A stretch of 64,000 nt of DNA from NCBI GenBank assembly GCA_023392595.1, contig JAEVYU010000033.1:1-64000 (forward strand), written 5' to 3'. The DNA is from Bacillota bacterium. Lineage in GTDB: Bacteria > Bacillota > UBA4882 > UBA8346. This document shows, piece after piece, positions 18,359 through 27,181 of this stretch. Under the pieces are notes generated by a model, which ran no database searches, was not told where the DNA came from, and saw nothing but the letters and a program-made list of their open reading frames with translations. Numbering within the stretch: the stretch's first letter is position 1; every line of letters begins with the position of its first letter. The position numbers were made by a program, and so were the translations under genes.

Positions 18359-20617
18359 ATGGAAATTACCATTCATCTTCAAACCGAAAGTTCTGAAAGG
18401 CTCTATTTAGAGTTATGGCATAATCATAAATACCGCAGAAAGCCTCAGGTAATTCGCCCCAATGGCACGGATGAAGATGGACCGTTTTTCCAGATTGATT
18501 CGCCCCTAAGTTCTTTTCATCTCCGGTTCTATAATCTAAAAGGAGATCCTGGTTTTGAGCGTTTCTACGGTAATTTTTTTGGGAATGAGATCTGGTGCTT
18601 GGCGGACCGGCCCGACTTGTATCCGGTTAAGCCTGCCAAAGTAAAGGACGATGTTAACCGTTATTATGGAGAAATAAAAAATTTAGTACCGGAGAACCTT
18701 TATTTGCCGGAAACAGATGTCTCTTATCTGCGGAATGGTTTTCCTGACGTAAGTGTGGCGGGTTCTAAAATAAAAAAAACGATGCTCGGAGCGAACCTTT
18801 TAAGCGATCGCTCTGTGTTATTCGGCGTTTTTCATCCACGGGCGGCCCAGGTTTATCTGGTTGGCGATTTTAACGATTGGCAATGTCCCGGCCATCCAAT
18901 TCCAAATCCGGAAAAGTTTTTGCCAATGGATTTATTCCGGGGTTATTATGATTATCCCAATATTTGGCTGTTAAGAATACCCGGGGACAAGCTGCCGCAG
19001 AAAATACGGTATCAATTTTATGTTGTCGGGGGTATAGCCCTTAATGGCAATAGACGCCCCGAAAAATATGTCCATGATCCTTATGCTCGGTGCTATGATG
19101 AAGATGTAAGCCGCAACGCGTGTTTGGTGGTTGACCCCAACCATTATCAGTGGCGGAGCAAGAATTGGAAAACTCCGAATTTGTCGGAGATGATTATTTA
19201 TGAAATGAATGTGTACGGTTTTACGGAAGGGGATGCGGATATTCCTATTGCGGAACAGGGCAAATTTCAAGGCGTTATCCGTAGAATCCGCAATGGCTAT
19301 TTTAATGATTTGGGAGTAAACACGTTAGGATTGATGCCGACCTCAGAGGCTCCAACGATGCAAGGCCCATCGGCGCTTGGCTATGATCCTTGCGGGTTTG
19401 CATCCATTGAACGTGACTTCGGTATACCGGATGAATTGCGGGAATTGGTTGATGTTGCCCATCAGAATGGTTTGGCGGTTCTTTTGGACCTTGTTTTCAA
19501 TCATACAGCCAATACTTTCAATCCTTTATGGGACATCATCAGTGATAATAACCCCGGAGGTTTCTATTTCAGCGGGAATACTCCCTGGGGAAACAGAGTG
19601 GCCACTGAAAGAGAAGAGGTTCAGGATTATCTGATCGATATTTGCAAAATGTTTATAAAGGAATACCACGTGGATGGATTCCGGTTTGACGCTACCCATT
19701 CCGATTGGATGGATCATGGTTTTTTACATCGGCTTCAATATGAGTTGCGCGATCGCGGGTTTAAATCCGATTGTATTTTAATCGTTGAAAATTTGCCTAA
19801 CCAGCCCGATCTCAATCGGGATGGCTGGAACGGGTTTGCTCAGTGGTGTGACCCTTTTCACGATAAAATCAAAGCCTTATTGCGTGAAGGTGTTTTTCAA
19901 GACTGGGTCGACAACTCGACCCAACACTTAGGGGATGTTTTTTATTATAGCCGCAATTTTTATGCCAAGCACACCAACAATGCAATTAATTATTGTGAGA
20001 GTCATGATGAGAACAGTATGCCTTATGAGGTGGCTACGGATGGACCGGGTTTGCAAACGGCAGCCGCCAAAGAAAGAAAATCACGGTTGGGGTTAATGGC
20101 AGCAGTAGCCGCATTAGGCCAACCTATGGTTTACATGGGACAAGAGTTTGACGTGGATAGACCGCGAAACAGAATACAATTCGAATGGCCGATCAATTTG
20201 GAGGAACACCATTTTTATCAATGGGTGCGGGGCTTGTTTCATTTACGCCGTCGTTATCCCGGCCTTCGGATGGCGGGTTCAAATTTGATAGAGGAAGGCC
20301 GCTTCCAGTTTATCCTAGCGCCCTGGCTTGAACAGGGACGGGACCGAGTCGTTATCGGATGGAAGGCCAACCCGACTTCGCAGCCGCGTGACCAGATAGT
20401 CGTGCTATTCAATTTCGAACCTTACGATGTAGAGGTGGGAGTCAATTTTGGCCTAGCCGGGAAATGGCTGAAATTGGCGGATATCGATCAGGTGAATGAT
20501 ATTCCACCTTTTGGGAATAATTCCCGTGAGGATTCTTCAACGATTGATACCAATGGTTTTTTGGCGGATTTCCATATGCCGTCCAGTAGCGGATTTATTT
20601 ATAAGTGGGAGCATTAA
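18359..20617 (+). CDS. GH13 alpha-amylase-family protein with CBM48-like N-terminus
   Basis: About 752 residues from ATG 18359, preceded by GAGGGAGG; an in-frame ATG at 18308 has no such site. An N-terminal beta-sandwich region, then a CBM48-like segment (FGVFHPRAAQVYLVGDFNDW), then the (beta/alpha)8 barrel. GH13 regions: DLVFNHT (region I), GFRFDATHSD with the nucleophile Asp (II), ILIVENLP with the acid/base Glu (III), INYCESHDENS with the transition-state Asp (IV). The whole catalytic triad is kept. The layout is that of 1,4-alpha-glucan branching enzymes and related alpha-glucan-acting enzymes; branching is likely but not certain. No signal peptide, so cytoplasmic, presumably acting on glycogen or imported maltodextrin. 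Confidence 0.88.
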   Translation: MEITIHLQTESSERLYLELWHNHKYRRKPQVIRPNGTDEDGPFFQIDSPLSSFHLRFYNLKGDPGFERFYGNFFGNEIWCLADRPDLYPVKPAKVKDDVNRYYGEIKNLVPENLYLPETDVSYLRNGFPDVSVAGSKIKKTMLGANLLSDRSVLFGVFHPRAAQVYLVGDFNDWQCPGHPIPNPEKFLPMDLFRGYYDYPNIWLLRIPGDKLPQKIRYQFYVVGGIALNGNRRPEKYVHDPYARCYDEDVSRNACLVVDPNHYQWRSKNWKTPNLSEMIIYEMNVYGFTEGDADIPIAEQGKFQGVIRRIRNGYFNDLGVNTLGLMPTSEAPTMQGPSALGYDPCGFASIERDFGIPDELRELVDVAHQNGLAVLLDLVFNHTANTFNPLWDIISDNNPGGFYFSGNTPWGNRVATEREEVQDYLIDICKMFIKEYHVDGFRFDATHSDWMDHGFLHRLQYELRDRGFKSDCILIVENLPNQPDLNRDGWNGFAQWCDPFHDKIKALLREGVFQDWVDNSTQHLGDVFYYSRNFYAKHTNNAINYCESHDENSMPYEVATDGPGLQTAAAKERKSRLGLMAAVAALGQPMVYMGQEFDVDRPRNRIQFEWPINLEEHHFYQWVRGLFHLRRRYPGLRMAGSNLIEEGRFQFILAPWLEQGRDRVVIGWKANPTSQPRDQIVVLFNFEPYDVEVGVNFGLAGKWLKLADIDQVNDIPPFGNNSREDSSTIDTNGFLADFHMPSSSGFIYKWEH

Positions 20618-20842
20618 TCAATCATCATCATTCTAAAATGGGTCTGAAGGGGGGACTTTTTAACCTTGCTATTTTTATTGATTCCAAGAAACTCCATAAG
20701 GGTATCTTCAATAAACGATCTGATTATATTTTAAAGACCTCCATCATATTGTATATCGACCAAGGAATTAGCGATTGCCAAATTTTCTAGAGCTTGGAAC
20801 TTTTTGCTTGTATTTCAATAAGGTATTCATGGAGGTTTTGGT

Positions 20843-21175
20843 ATGGAAACCCTTAGTATAGAATACCGGCTTTTGGGGAGTATTTCCTATCTTATTTGGC
20901 CGTTGAGTTTAATTATTGTACTGACTACTTTCAAAAGGGATAAGTTCTTACGTTTTCATGGTTATCAGTCCTTATACTTGGGGATTTTAGGATCGGTACT
21001 TTGGTTGCTGGGTGGTCCTTTGCTGCGAATTATTCCTATTTTCGGGTTTTTTCTATTCAATACTTTAGCCATTGTCTGGTTTTTGTTTTTATTTTTCCTC
21101 TGTTACCGTTGTTACCATGGTGATTATTTTAAAGTTCCTTTGATTTATGATCTGGCCCAAAGGAACATGGAGTAA
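20843..21175 (+). CDS. Small integral membrane protein (DUF4870/Tic20-like topology)
   Basis: 110 residues with GGAGG upstream of ATG 20843. Three hydrophobic segments (~10-28, ~43-62, ~66-88) separated by FKRDKFLRFHGYQSLYLG, which resembles the conserved 'RFHA.QSL' loop of DUF4870/Tic20-type small membrane proteins. Ends with a soluble tail. Function unknown in this family. It lies between the GH13 gene and a lipoprotein gene with gaps of 225 and 70 bp, so operon membership is uncertain. Confidence 0.7.
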   Translation: METLSIEYRLLGSISYLIWPLSLIIVLTTFKRDKFLRFHGYQSLYLGILGSVLWLLGGPLLRIIPIFGFFLFNTLAIVWFLFLFFLCYRCYHGDYFKVPLIYDLAQRNME

Positions 21176-21244
21176 TCATAAGAAAATTTAAAATCATCTG
21201 AAAATAAAGAAGGAAATCAAAAATGCTTCTCGAATACCATTTTC

Positions 21245-22444
21245 ATGATAATGAGGAAAAAAATTCAATTCATTTTAATCCCGTTACTGTTTTTTCTGCT
21301 TTCGGGATGTCTATCCAGACCCAAGCCCCAAACCGGAGACTTCAGCGGTAAAATTGTTGATGCTTTTACCCAGGAACCGGTTCCAGGCGTGACCATGCAA
21401 ATTGCCGGGCTCACCGTCGCTTCCGACGAAGGCGGCAAATTTTCGATTGCCTCTTTACCCCCCGGGGATTATCAGTTGGTTTTGGAAAGAGACTGGTATA
21501 ATCAAACGACTCATGCGGTTCATCATATAGAAAAGCAAAATTCGTTGATTTTTCCGATAGTGCCGGTTCCAATGAATGGGAAAATATTTTATTGCAATTA
21601 TAGAGAATCTAACTGGGATATTTGGGAGCTGAATTTGGAAGACCGCTCTGTAAATCGGCTTTCATCCTTGCCGTCGAATGAAATCAATCCGGTTAAATTG
21701 CCGAATCGAAATTTAATTTTTCAATCTGACCGGGGTGGTCAAAAGTATGATTTATACTTGAGTTCTTATGAAAATATCAATAATGTCCAAACTCCTTTGT
21801 CTTGTTGTACCGTAAATGAAAATGACGAACATCCATCGGTTGATGAAACAGGTACCAAGTTGGTATTTAAATCTCTGGCAACAAGCCGGATTGTTTATAA
21901 CTATGATATAACAAATGGGCTATGTACGAATGCGGGAGTCACCGGGTATAGCCCTGTAATCAGCCCCAAGGGTGACAGGATCGCTTTTGCCAGCGGTGAT
22001 AAGGAGAGCCTTTTGGTTTACAGTATTTCCGGATCCAGCATCACGAAATCCAAGGAGTATGATTTATATTCACAAAAGGGATTAAGACTAAACGACCCTT
22101 GCTGGAGCCCGGATGGGAAAAAGATCGCTTTTGACGCCTGGACTACCAGCGACAATAAAAATATCTATACGATAGAAATTGCAGATCCTAAATATCCTGC
22201 AGATATTAAAGATGGTAATATTGAGCAGATTACTTATCGTTATAGGAATAAAGATACTCATGAACATCCATGTTGGTCAAGGGATGGGAAGTTAATATTC
22301 TTTGTCGGTACAATCCTTTATTCATCCCGTAAAGATATTTATTGCATTAAAGTCGATGATGGGATTGCTCTGAAGGATAAAGCCTCGTGGGTAATGGTAA
22401 CCGGGGGTCCTGGTGATAAGAATTATCCTGCTTGGAGCGAGTAA
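21245..22444 (+). CDS. Lipoprotein with carboxypeptidase-regulatory-like domain and TolB-type beta-propeller repeats
   Basis: About 399 residues. Lipobox LLSGC at ~18-22 predicts lipid anchoring on the outer face of the membrane. Residues ~33-95 form a carboxypeptidase-regulatory-like beta-sandwich (GKIVDAFTQEPVPGVTMQIA). The remainder has repeated WD40/PD40-like blades (NEDDEHPSVDE-type, CWSPDGKKIAFDAW, CWSRDGKLIFF). Start choice is unclear: ATG 21245 and 21251 lack a good ribosome binding site, while AAGAAGGA leads to an out-of-frame ATG at 21223. Probably a surface protein for binding or scaffolding. Confidence 0.8.
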   Translation: MIMRKKIQFILIPLLFFLLSGCLSRPKPQTGDFSGKIVDAFTQEPVPGVTMQIAGLTVASDEGGKFSIASLPPGDYQLVLERDWYNQTTHAVHHIEKQNSLIFPIVPVPMNGKIFYCNYRESNWDIWELNLEDRSVNRLSSLPSNEINPVKLPNRNLIFQSDRGGQKYDLYLSSYENINNVQTPLSCCTVNENDEHPSVDETGTKLVFKSLATSRIVYNYDITNGLCTNAGVTGYSPVISPKGDRIAFASGDKESLLVYSISGSSITKSKEYDLYSQKGLRLNDPCWSPDGKKIAFDAWTTSDNKNIYTIEIADPKYPADIKDGNIEQITYRYRNKDTHEHPCWSRDGKLIFFVGTILYSSRKDIYCIKVDDGIALKDKASWVMVTGGPGDKNYPAWSE

Positions 22445-22633
22445 CGAAAAATTCCATTTTAGGTGCATGAATACTCTTGCCAAAAATTATAATATAGTAT
22501 AGAATATATAAATACCGGTTGACAAGCTTGTTGAGACAATAGTTTCCAATCGGAATATAGGGATTAGAAAAGTCCTTATTAGTACGCGCCCTGTGGCTTG
22601 AGCTGCGGGCGAAGCAAAAAAATGGTTTTTCAT

Positions 22634-22708
22634 GCGCCCGTAGCTCAGTGGATAGAGCACTGGCCTCCGGAGCCAGGTGCGTAGGTTCGACTCCTATCGG
22701 GCGCACCA
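22634..22708 (+). tRNA. tRNA-Arg, anticodon CCG
   Basis: 75 nt folding as a full cloverleaf. Acceptor GCGCCCG/CGGGCGC, D-arm with AGCTCAGTGGATAGAGC, anticodon stem CTGGC/GCCAG around the loop CTCCGGA (anticodon CCG, reading CGG), T-arm GTAGG-TTCGACT-CCTAT, and an encoded CCA at 22706-22708. A terminator follows. Its last 22 nt recur exactly at 40418-40439. Confidence 0.97.
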
Positions 22709-22721
22709 CATAAAAATATTG

Positions 22722-22752
22722 AATCGACGCAGTTTTATGAGCGTCGATTTTC
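22722..22752 (+). terminator. tRNA terminator
   Basis: AATCGACGC (22722-22730) pairs with GCGTCGATT (22741-22749), then T residues. Related hairpins recur at about 34133, 38534 and 40456. Confidence 0.7.
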
Positions 22753-22768
22753 TATTTGACGTTCTAAT

Positions 22769-22912
22769 TTTGAAAAGCGCATCAGTAGGAAGTTTCAAAG
22801 TGAAAGGGCTTATCGATTTTCCTCGGTGAAAGAAGCGATCTTGATGCTGGAAGAAGCCAGGGATTTTCATAAAGTAAATGAGCCGTTTTGTGTGACGGAT
22901 AGATATAGCTGA
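22769..22912 (+). pseudogene. Open-frame fragment, unidentified
   Basis: A 47-codon open frame without a start reads FEKRISRKFQSERAYRFSSV and continues KEAILMLEEARDFHKV to TGA at 22910. Its charged helical composition looks protein-like, but I do not recognise the family. Its place between the tRNA and the broken radC suggests it is debris of a mobile element. Confidence 0.3.
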
Positions 22913-23180
22913 TTTGAATGAATATGGACCGGTCATGATGATTTCTGGCCAGTCTATAGAATTAAAACCGTGTTTGCCTATCTCTTCCATTGGTCTCTAA
23001 TTAAATCAACAGCGGACACCCGTAAACAGTCTGTGAACATATCCTCCCGGGATTGTTAATTTCGAAAGCTGACTGGTCCGGTATCCTCCCCAGTATGCCT
23101 TAGCATTGGTTAAGGCACGCCATTGACGGGTCCTGTACGCTTCGGTTGATGCCTTCCCAGACAAAAAGGAAGGGGTCAAG

Positions 23181-23653
23181 ATGTCTATTAATGATGAAAA
23201 AGTAAGAATGAACAGATTGCTGATTTACCGGGTGGCTTTGGTGAGGGAAAGTGAGGGAAAGTTCACAACCCTCAATGCTTAACCGTATTAACACCCCGCG
23301 AAATGTTTATGAGATCGCATCCAGTTATCTCGAAGGAGGGGATCGGGAACATTTGTGGTGATTATGCTTGATATAAAAAATCAAGTAATCGGGGTTAACA
23401 CTGTGGCCATCGGAGTACTGGCATCCTGCCCGATTCATCCGCGTGAGGTGCTCAAACCGGCAATCCTGGCCAATGCGGCGGGGATTATTCTTTTGCATAA
23501 CCATCCATCGGGGGACGTTACTCCAAGCCAGGATGATCTGCTGCTGACCCGTCGGTTGAAGGAAGCCGGAGAAATTTTGGGATTTAAGTGGTGGATCATG
23601 TAATTTTGGGGCATGCCAATTATGCGAGTTTGAAGGAAAGAGGGCGGATTTAG
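23181..23653 (+). pseudogene. radC: RadC-family JAB/MPN-domain protein, broken by frameshifts
   Basis: ATG 23181 follows AAGGAAGGGG. Pieces in three frames join into one RadC-like chain: LLIYRVALVRESEGKF, then TPRNVYEIASSYLEGGDREH, then VVIMLDIKNQVIGVNTVAIG through the metal-site motif LLHNHPSGD, and finally VVDHVILGHANYASLKERGR to TAG 23651. Shifts fall near 23281 (stop TAA), 23352 (one T missing) and 23588 (one G missing). The family is the short RadC/JAB protein common on plasmids, phages and islands. Three separate single-base losses point to decay rather than one sequencing slip. Confidence 0.85.
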
Positions 23654-23763
23654 GCCCGTTTTTGCCAAGCATCATTGGCAAGATATGCTCACATTGCTAA
23701 GAGAGGAAAATTATATCAATAAACAAAGAATTTAATGCAGTTTTTAGATATTAATTAATATTA

Positions 23764-23981
23764 TTATTTTAGTTTATCCGGCCGAAGAGAAAATTCAGGG
23801 ACAAAAAAATAATCAGCGATTTTAATCAAAGTCTCATATTCGGGCTCTCTTTAGTTTTTCTCATATCTACTAAAAACCTGTCTCTTGTTCCAAATTCTCT
23901 GCTAATTGTTCCAGAGAAAGATTCGCTTCTTCCCTTAACACTTTAAGTCGGGAACCAAATTTTGTCTTTGCCTGCGAACAT
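23764..23981 (-). pseudogene. XRE/Cro-CI helix-turn-helix regulator, degenerate
   Basis: The minus strand encodes MFAGKDK, then after a one-base shift FGSRLKVLREEANLSLEQLA and ENLEQETG, then in another frame SRYEKN-REPEYETLIKIADY and FFVPEF, ending at TAA 23764-23766. These are the helices of an XRE repressor (HTH plus the 'E...P....L..IA.YF.V' ending). At least two frameshifts and an internal stop remove function. Another sign of mobile-element decay beside the broken radC. Confidence 0.65.
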
Positions 23982-24471
23982 AGTCACCAGCTCGATTAAT
24001 CTTAGCACACTAACAATTGGTATGCAAATTCGTTCTTGACGCAACCAATGTGGTGATGTGCAATTGAAATGTGACCAAATTGGCGACAACAAATTACTGG
24101 TTTTCCTATTGAGTTAACGAAAGAGGGTTTATATCATTGGGATATATTGAAAATAAAATTGTTTTTAATGAATTCAGGTATAGTTATACCGAGTCCAATT
24201 CCAATGAGCTTGAACAGTCATTTGCCATAAATGTGATCGTGTTTTCAGGATTACGAATAATTGACAATTTTAATTATAAAAAAGAAGGATTAGTGAAATT
24301 TGTGTAGTATTACTTAACTAGATAATAAGCTAAAGTTAAAATTCAAGATCTGATAAAGCAGCTATTAAGATGCCATTCAAAACGGCTCAAGAATATTGAT
24401 GGCAAAAAAATCTAAGGTTTGTCTTTCTAAATTAAATTCATCTATACTGTACAAAACATTAGAGGTAAAAA
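23982..24471. other. Intergenic region upstream of the catabolic operon
   Basis: 490 bases without a supported gene. Codon-like stretches exist but are short. The promoter of the XRE-cupin gene should be in its right part; no -35/-10 pair is good enough to call. Confidence 0.4.
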
Positions 24472-25065
24472 ATGGGTAACCTAGTCAACGACAGACAGAA
24501 TAAAATAATGGACGATATTAAGATGAACCAGTTTGGCCAACGGATCCGAATAGCACGAGAATATAAAAAGCTAACCCTTGATGAATTGGCTGCAAGAACT
24601 GGTTTGACGAAAAGTTTCCTTTCTCAGGTTGAAAGAGGCAAGAGTAATCCCTCTCTTGCTTCGATTCGAAGTATCGTGCAAGAATTGAATATCCCTTTGG
24701 TATCTTTATTCGAGAATCCAACGAAGAATCTTTCGGATGTTGTGGTAAGGAAAAACAAGCGTAAAAATTTTAAGCTTCCGGATTCAGCCTTAAAATTCGA
24801 ATTGCTCACGCCCGATTTAAAGCGGCAAATGGAGATCATTCGAGTGATTGCGCCGCCGAAGGGGAGATCGGAATTCATGGCCCATGAAGGCGAGGAATGG
24901 GGCTATGTTGTTAAAGGTCGGATCCGTTTGACAGTTGGGAATGAAGAATTTGAACTTGAGGTAGGCGATACTGCTTATTATTCAAGTGAAATTCCCCATG
25001 GATGGGTGAATGAAACCGATGATGAAGTAGAATTGATTTGGGCGATTACACCACCATCATTCTAG
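24472..25065 (+). CDS. XRE-family regulator with C-terminal cupin domain
   Basis: 197 residues after AGAGGT. Helix-turn-helix at ~20-75 (IRIAREYKKLTLDELAARTG, SFLSQVERGKSNPSLASI) and a double-stranded beta-helix cupin at ~120-190 (EEWGYVVKGRIRLTVGNEEF, GDTAYYSSEIPHGWVNE) that carries the conserved His. Regulators of this build sense small ligands through the cupin. It is the first gene of a run of nine same-strand genes with short gaps (24472-33462), so it is the likely regulator of that operon. Confidence 0.9.
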   Translation: MGNLVNDRQNKIMDDIKMNQFGQRIRIAREYKKLTLDELAARTGLTKSFLSQVERGKSNPSLASIRSIVQELNIPLVSLFENPTKNLSDVVVRKNKRKNFKLPDSALKFELLTPDLKRQMEIIRVIAPPKGRSEFMAHEGEEWGYVVKGRIRLTVGNEEFELEVGDTAYYSSEIPHGWVNETDDEVELIWAITPPSF

Positions 25066-25093
25066 GTTTGCATTAGTATTACAGGAGAAAAAC

Positions 25094-26020
25094 ATGGCGA
25101 CAGGAATTATCTTGTCATTAATTGGAACCATTTTTCATGTATCGTTTATGGTTTCACGGCGTTATTGCGCCTGCGATGTTCAGTATTATTACACTTCGTT
25201 AACTGTGAGTGCTACATTCGCTGGTATAGTGACTGAATTATTTCGTCTGATCTTTGGTCAACATTTGGGTTTATCCGTTAACCTAACTACATTATTGGCT
25301 GGGATAATATTGGGAATTACCTGGGCAATTGCTTGTTTCACATATATACAGGGTATAGAGTTAATTGGATTGTCACGCGCAACCGCACTGAAGAATTATA
25401 CGGCTGTTATCGGATTGCTGATTGGGATCATTGGATTTGGTGAATTTCGTCAAATGAGTCGGCTCATGTTTGAACTCGTGTTAGTAGGATGCCTCATTAT
25501 GATGGTTGCTGGGGCTGTTTTGGCCCGTACTCTACCAGCGGGTCAATTGGCTTCCGCCAATAACCGGCGAGGGATTCTATACAGCTTAGTAGCGGCGGTA
25601 TTTTTTGCCATTTATGCAATGGAGGTTAAATTGGTAGCTACCCGGATTATGATGGTGGACCACATTCCCTTGGCTACTGCTTGGGGAGGTTCTTTGGGGG
25701 CTGGTGCTTTACTGTATATCACTAAAGGGAAAAAAGGAGTTATGGATTGGTTCCGAATGCCGGCTAGTGAACATTGCTGTGCGATGGTTAGCGGCTTTTT
25801 ATGGCTTTTGGGTACGTATTGTATGACTGCGGGGATCCAGTTGGCGGGAGTAGGAATTTCTTGGGCGATAACGCCGTTTGGAACAGTTTTTTCAGTGTTG
25901 ATTGGATGGAAGATCTTTCGTGAAATTGAACCATACCAGCAACGAACCAAATTACTATTCGGAATCACTGGCTCACTAGTTTCGGTTATCTTATTATTAT
26001 TTATCTTTAAACCTGGTTAA
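25094..26020 (+). CDS. DMT-superfamily transporter (EamA / sugar-uptake GRP-like)
   Basis: 308 residues, about ten hydrophobic segments, with two related halves as in drug/metabolite transporters. ALKNYTAVIGLLIGIIGFGE in the first half and AGVGISWAITPFGTVFSVLI in the second resemble the paired half-repeat helices of EamA and GRP/RhaT-type sugar permeases. AGGAGAAA precedes ATG 25094. Located in the inner membrane. It may import the substrate or export a product of the operon; direction and substrate cannot be told. Confidence 0.75.
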   Translation: MATGIILSLIGTIFHVSFMVSRRYCACDVQYYYTSLTVSATFAGIVTELFRLIFGQHLGLSVNLTTLLAGIILGITWAIACFTYIQGIELIGLSRATALKNYTAVIGLLIGIIGFGEFRQMSRLMFELVLVGCLIMMVAGAVLARTLPAGQLASANNRRGILYSLVAAVFFAIYAMEVKLVATRIMMVDHIPLATAWGGSLGAGALLYITKGKKGVMDWFRMPASEHCCAMVSGFLWLLGTYCMTAGIQLAGVGISWAITPFGTVFSVLIGWKIFREIEPYQQRTKLLFGITGSLVSVILLLFIFKPG

Positions 26021-26071
26021 AAGAAACGATGTAAGACGGTTCAAATCATATAACAGAAAGAAGTGAATCAA

Positions 26072-27088
26072 ATGCAAGCAGCAGTGATTAAAGAATTTAA
26101 CAAGCCGATTGCCATCACTGAAGTTCCCAAGCCACAGCCGGGTTATGACGAAGTTTTAATCAAGGTGAAGTCTGCGGGGTTGTGCACCACTGATCAACAC
26201 ATATTAGAAGGCCGGATCCCAACGGTACAATTGCCGCATATCCCTGGACATGAAGGGGCCGGTGTTATTGAAGCTTTGGGAGAAGGAGTCCATGGCTGGC
26301 AAATTGGTGAACGAGTCACTTCCAGTATTTACGTTACTTGCAATCAATGCCGGTTTTGTTACACAGGACATGAGAATATGTGTCTTAATGTTACCCGGAT
26401 TGGATTTGAACGGAACGGATTTTTTAGTGAGTATGTGGTAGTGCCTCAAGAAAATTTGTTTAAAATTCCGGAAAGTTTAAGCTTTGAGGAAGCTTGCATC
26501 TTACCGGACGCGGGAGCCTGTATCCTGCATGCCATTCGTAATAAAGCCCATGTTAAAGCAGGCGATTATGTGGTGGTCATTGGCGCCACCGGCGGCCTGG
26601 GAATGCAAGCCATACAGATTTTAAAAATGATGGGTGCCATAGTCATTGCCACCAGCCGGGATGATCAACGTTTAGAGTACGCTGCCCAGTTAGGCGCTGA
26701 TTATTTGATTAATACCAAACGCCAAGACTTAATTGCTACGGTCAAATCAATCACTGGTATCGGCGCTGATGTCGTTATTGATAATGTTGGTTTAAGCAGT
26801 ACGGTAGCTCAATCAGTGCAGTTGACCCGCCGTTGCGGCAAGATTATTATTGTTGGCTATTTAGCGAATGAATTTACCGCAGATCTATTTAAACTCTTCA
26901 TGGATGAAATTGAAATCATTGGTTGCCGAGCTAGCCTTAGGCAGGATTTAGCCGATATGATCCGCTGGTCGGCGGACGGTCGGATCAAACCATATATCAG
27001 TAATCGTTATCCTCTGACCGAGATTAACGAGGCTTTGGCTGATCTTAGCAATGGCAGGATTATCGGCCGTTGCGTAATTATTCCGTGA
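26072..27088 (+). CDS. Zinc-dependent MDR alcohol/polyol dehydrogenase
   Basis: 338 residues from ATG 26072 (AGAAAGAAG upstream; GTG 26063 overlaps it). Catalytic zinc ligands in GLCTTDQH and HIPGHEGAG, structural zinc cysteines in CNQCRFCYTGHENMC, and a Rossmann motif VIGATGGLGMQAIQ. MDR enzymes of this layout oxidise alcohols or polyols with NAD(P)+. One of two such enzymes in the operon, the second at 30318. Substrate unknown. Confidence 0.88.
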   Translation: MQAAVIKEFNKPIAITEVPKPQPGYDEVLIKVKSAGLCTTDQHILEGRIPTVQLPHIPGHEGAGVIEALGEGVHGWQIGERVTSSIYVTCNQCRFCYTGHENMCLNVTRIGFERNGFFSEYVVVPQENLFKIPESLSFEEACILPDAGACILHAIRNKAHVKAGDYVVVIGATGGLGMQAIQILKMMGAIVIATSRDDQRLEYAAQLGADYLINTKRQDLIATVKSITGIGADVVIDNVGLSSTVAQSVQLTRRCGKIIIVGYLANEFTADLFKLFMDEIEIIGCRASLRQDLADMIRWSADGRIKPYISNRYPLTEINEALADLSNGRIIGRCVIIP

Positions 27089-27181
27089 TCAACTAAAATC
27101 GCTTCCAAAATCCCGGGGCTGAAAGAAGGTGGTAGCACAGACAAAACTGGGTGTTGGTGTTCAAAAAAAGGAGGGAAACAA

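Noticed and set aside
27095..27180. GGTGGTAGCACA before the binding-protein gene, resembling a T-box core
   Set aside because: The conserved T-box sequence and specifier stem-loops are absent and the gene is not amino-acid related.
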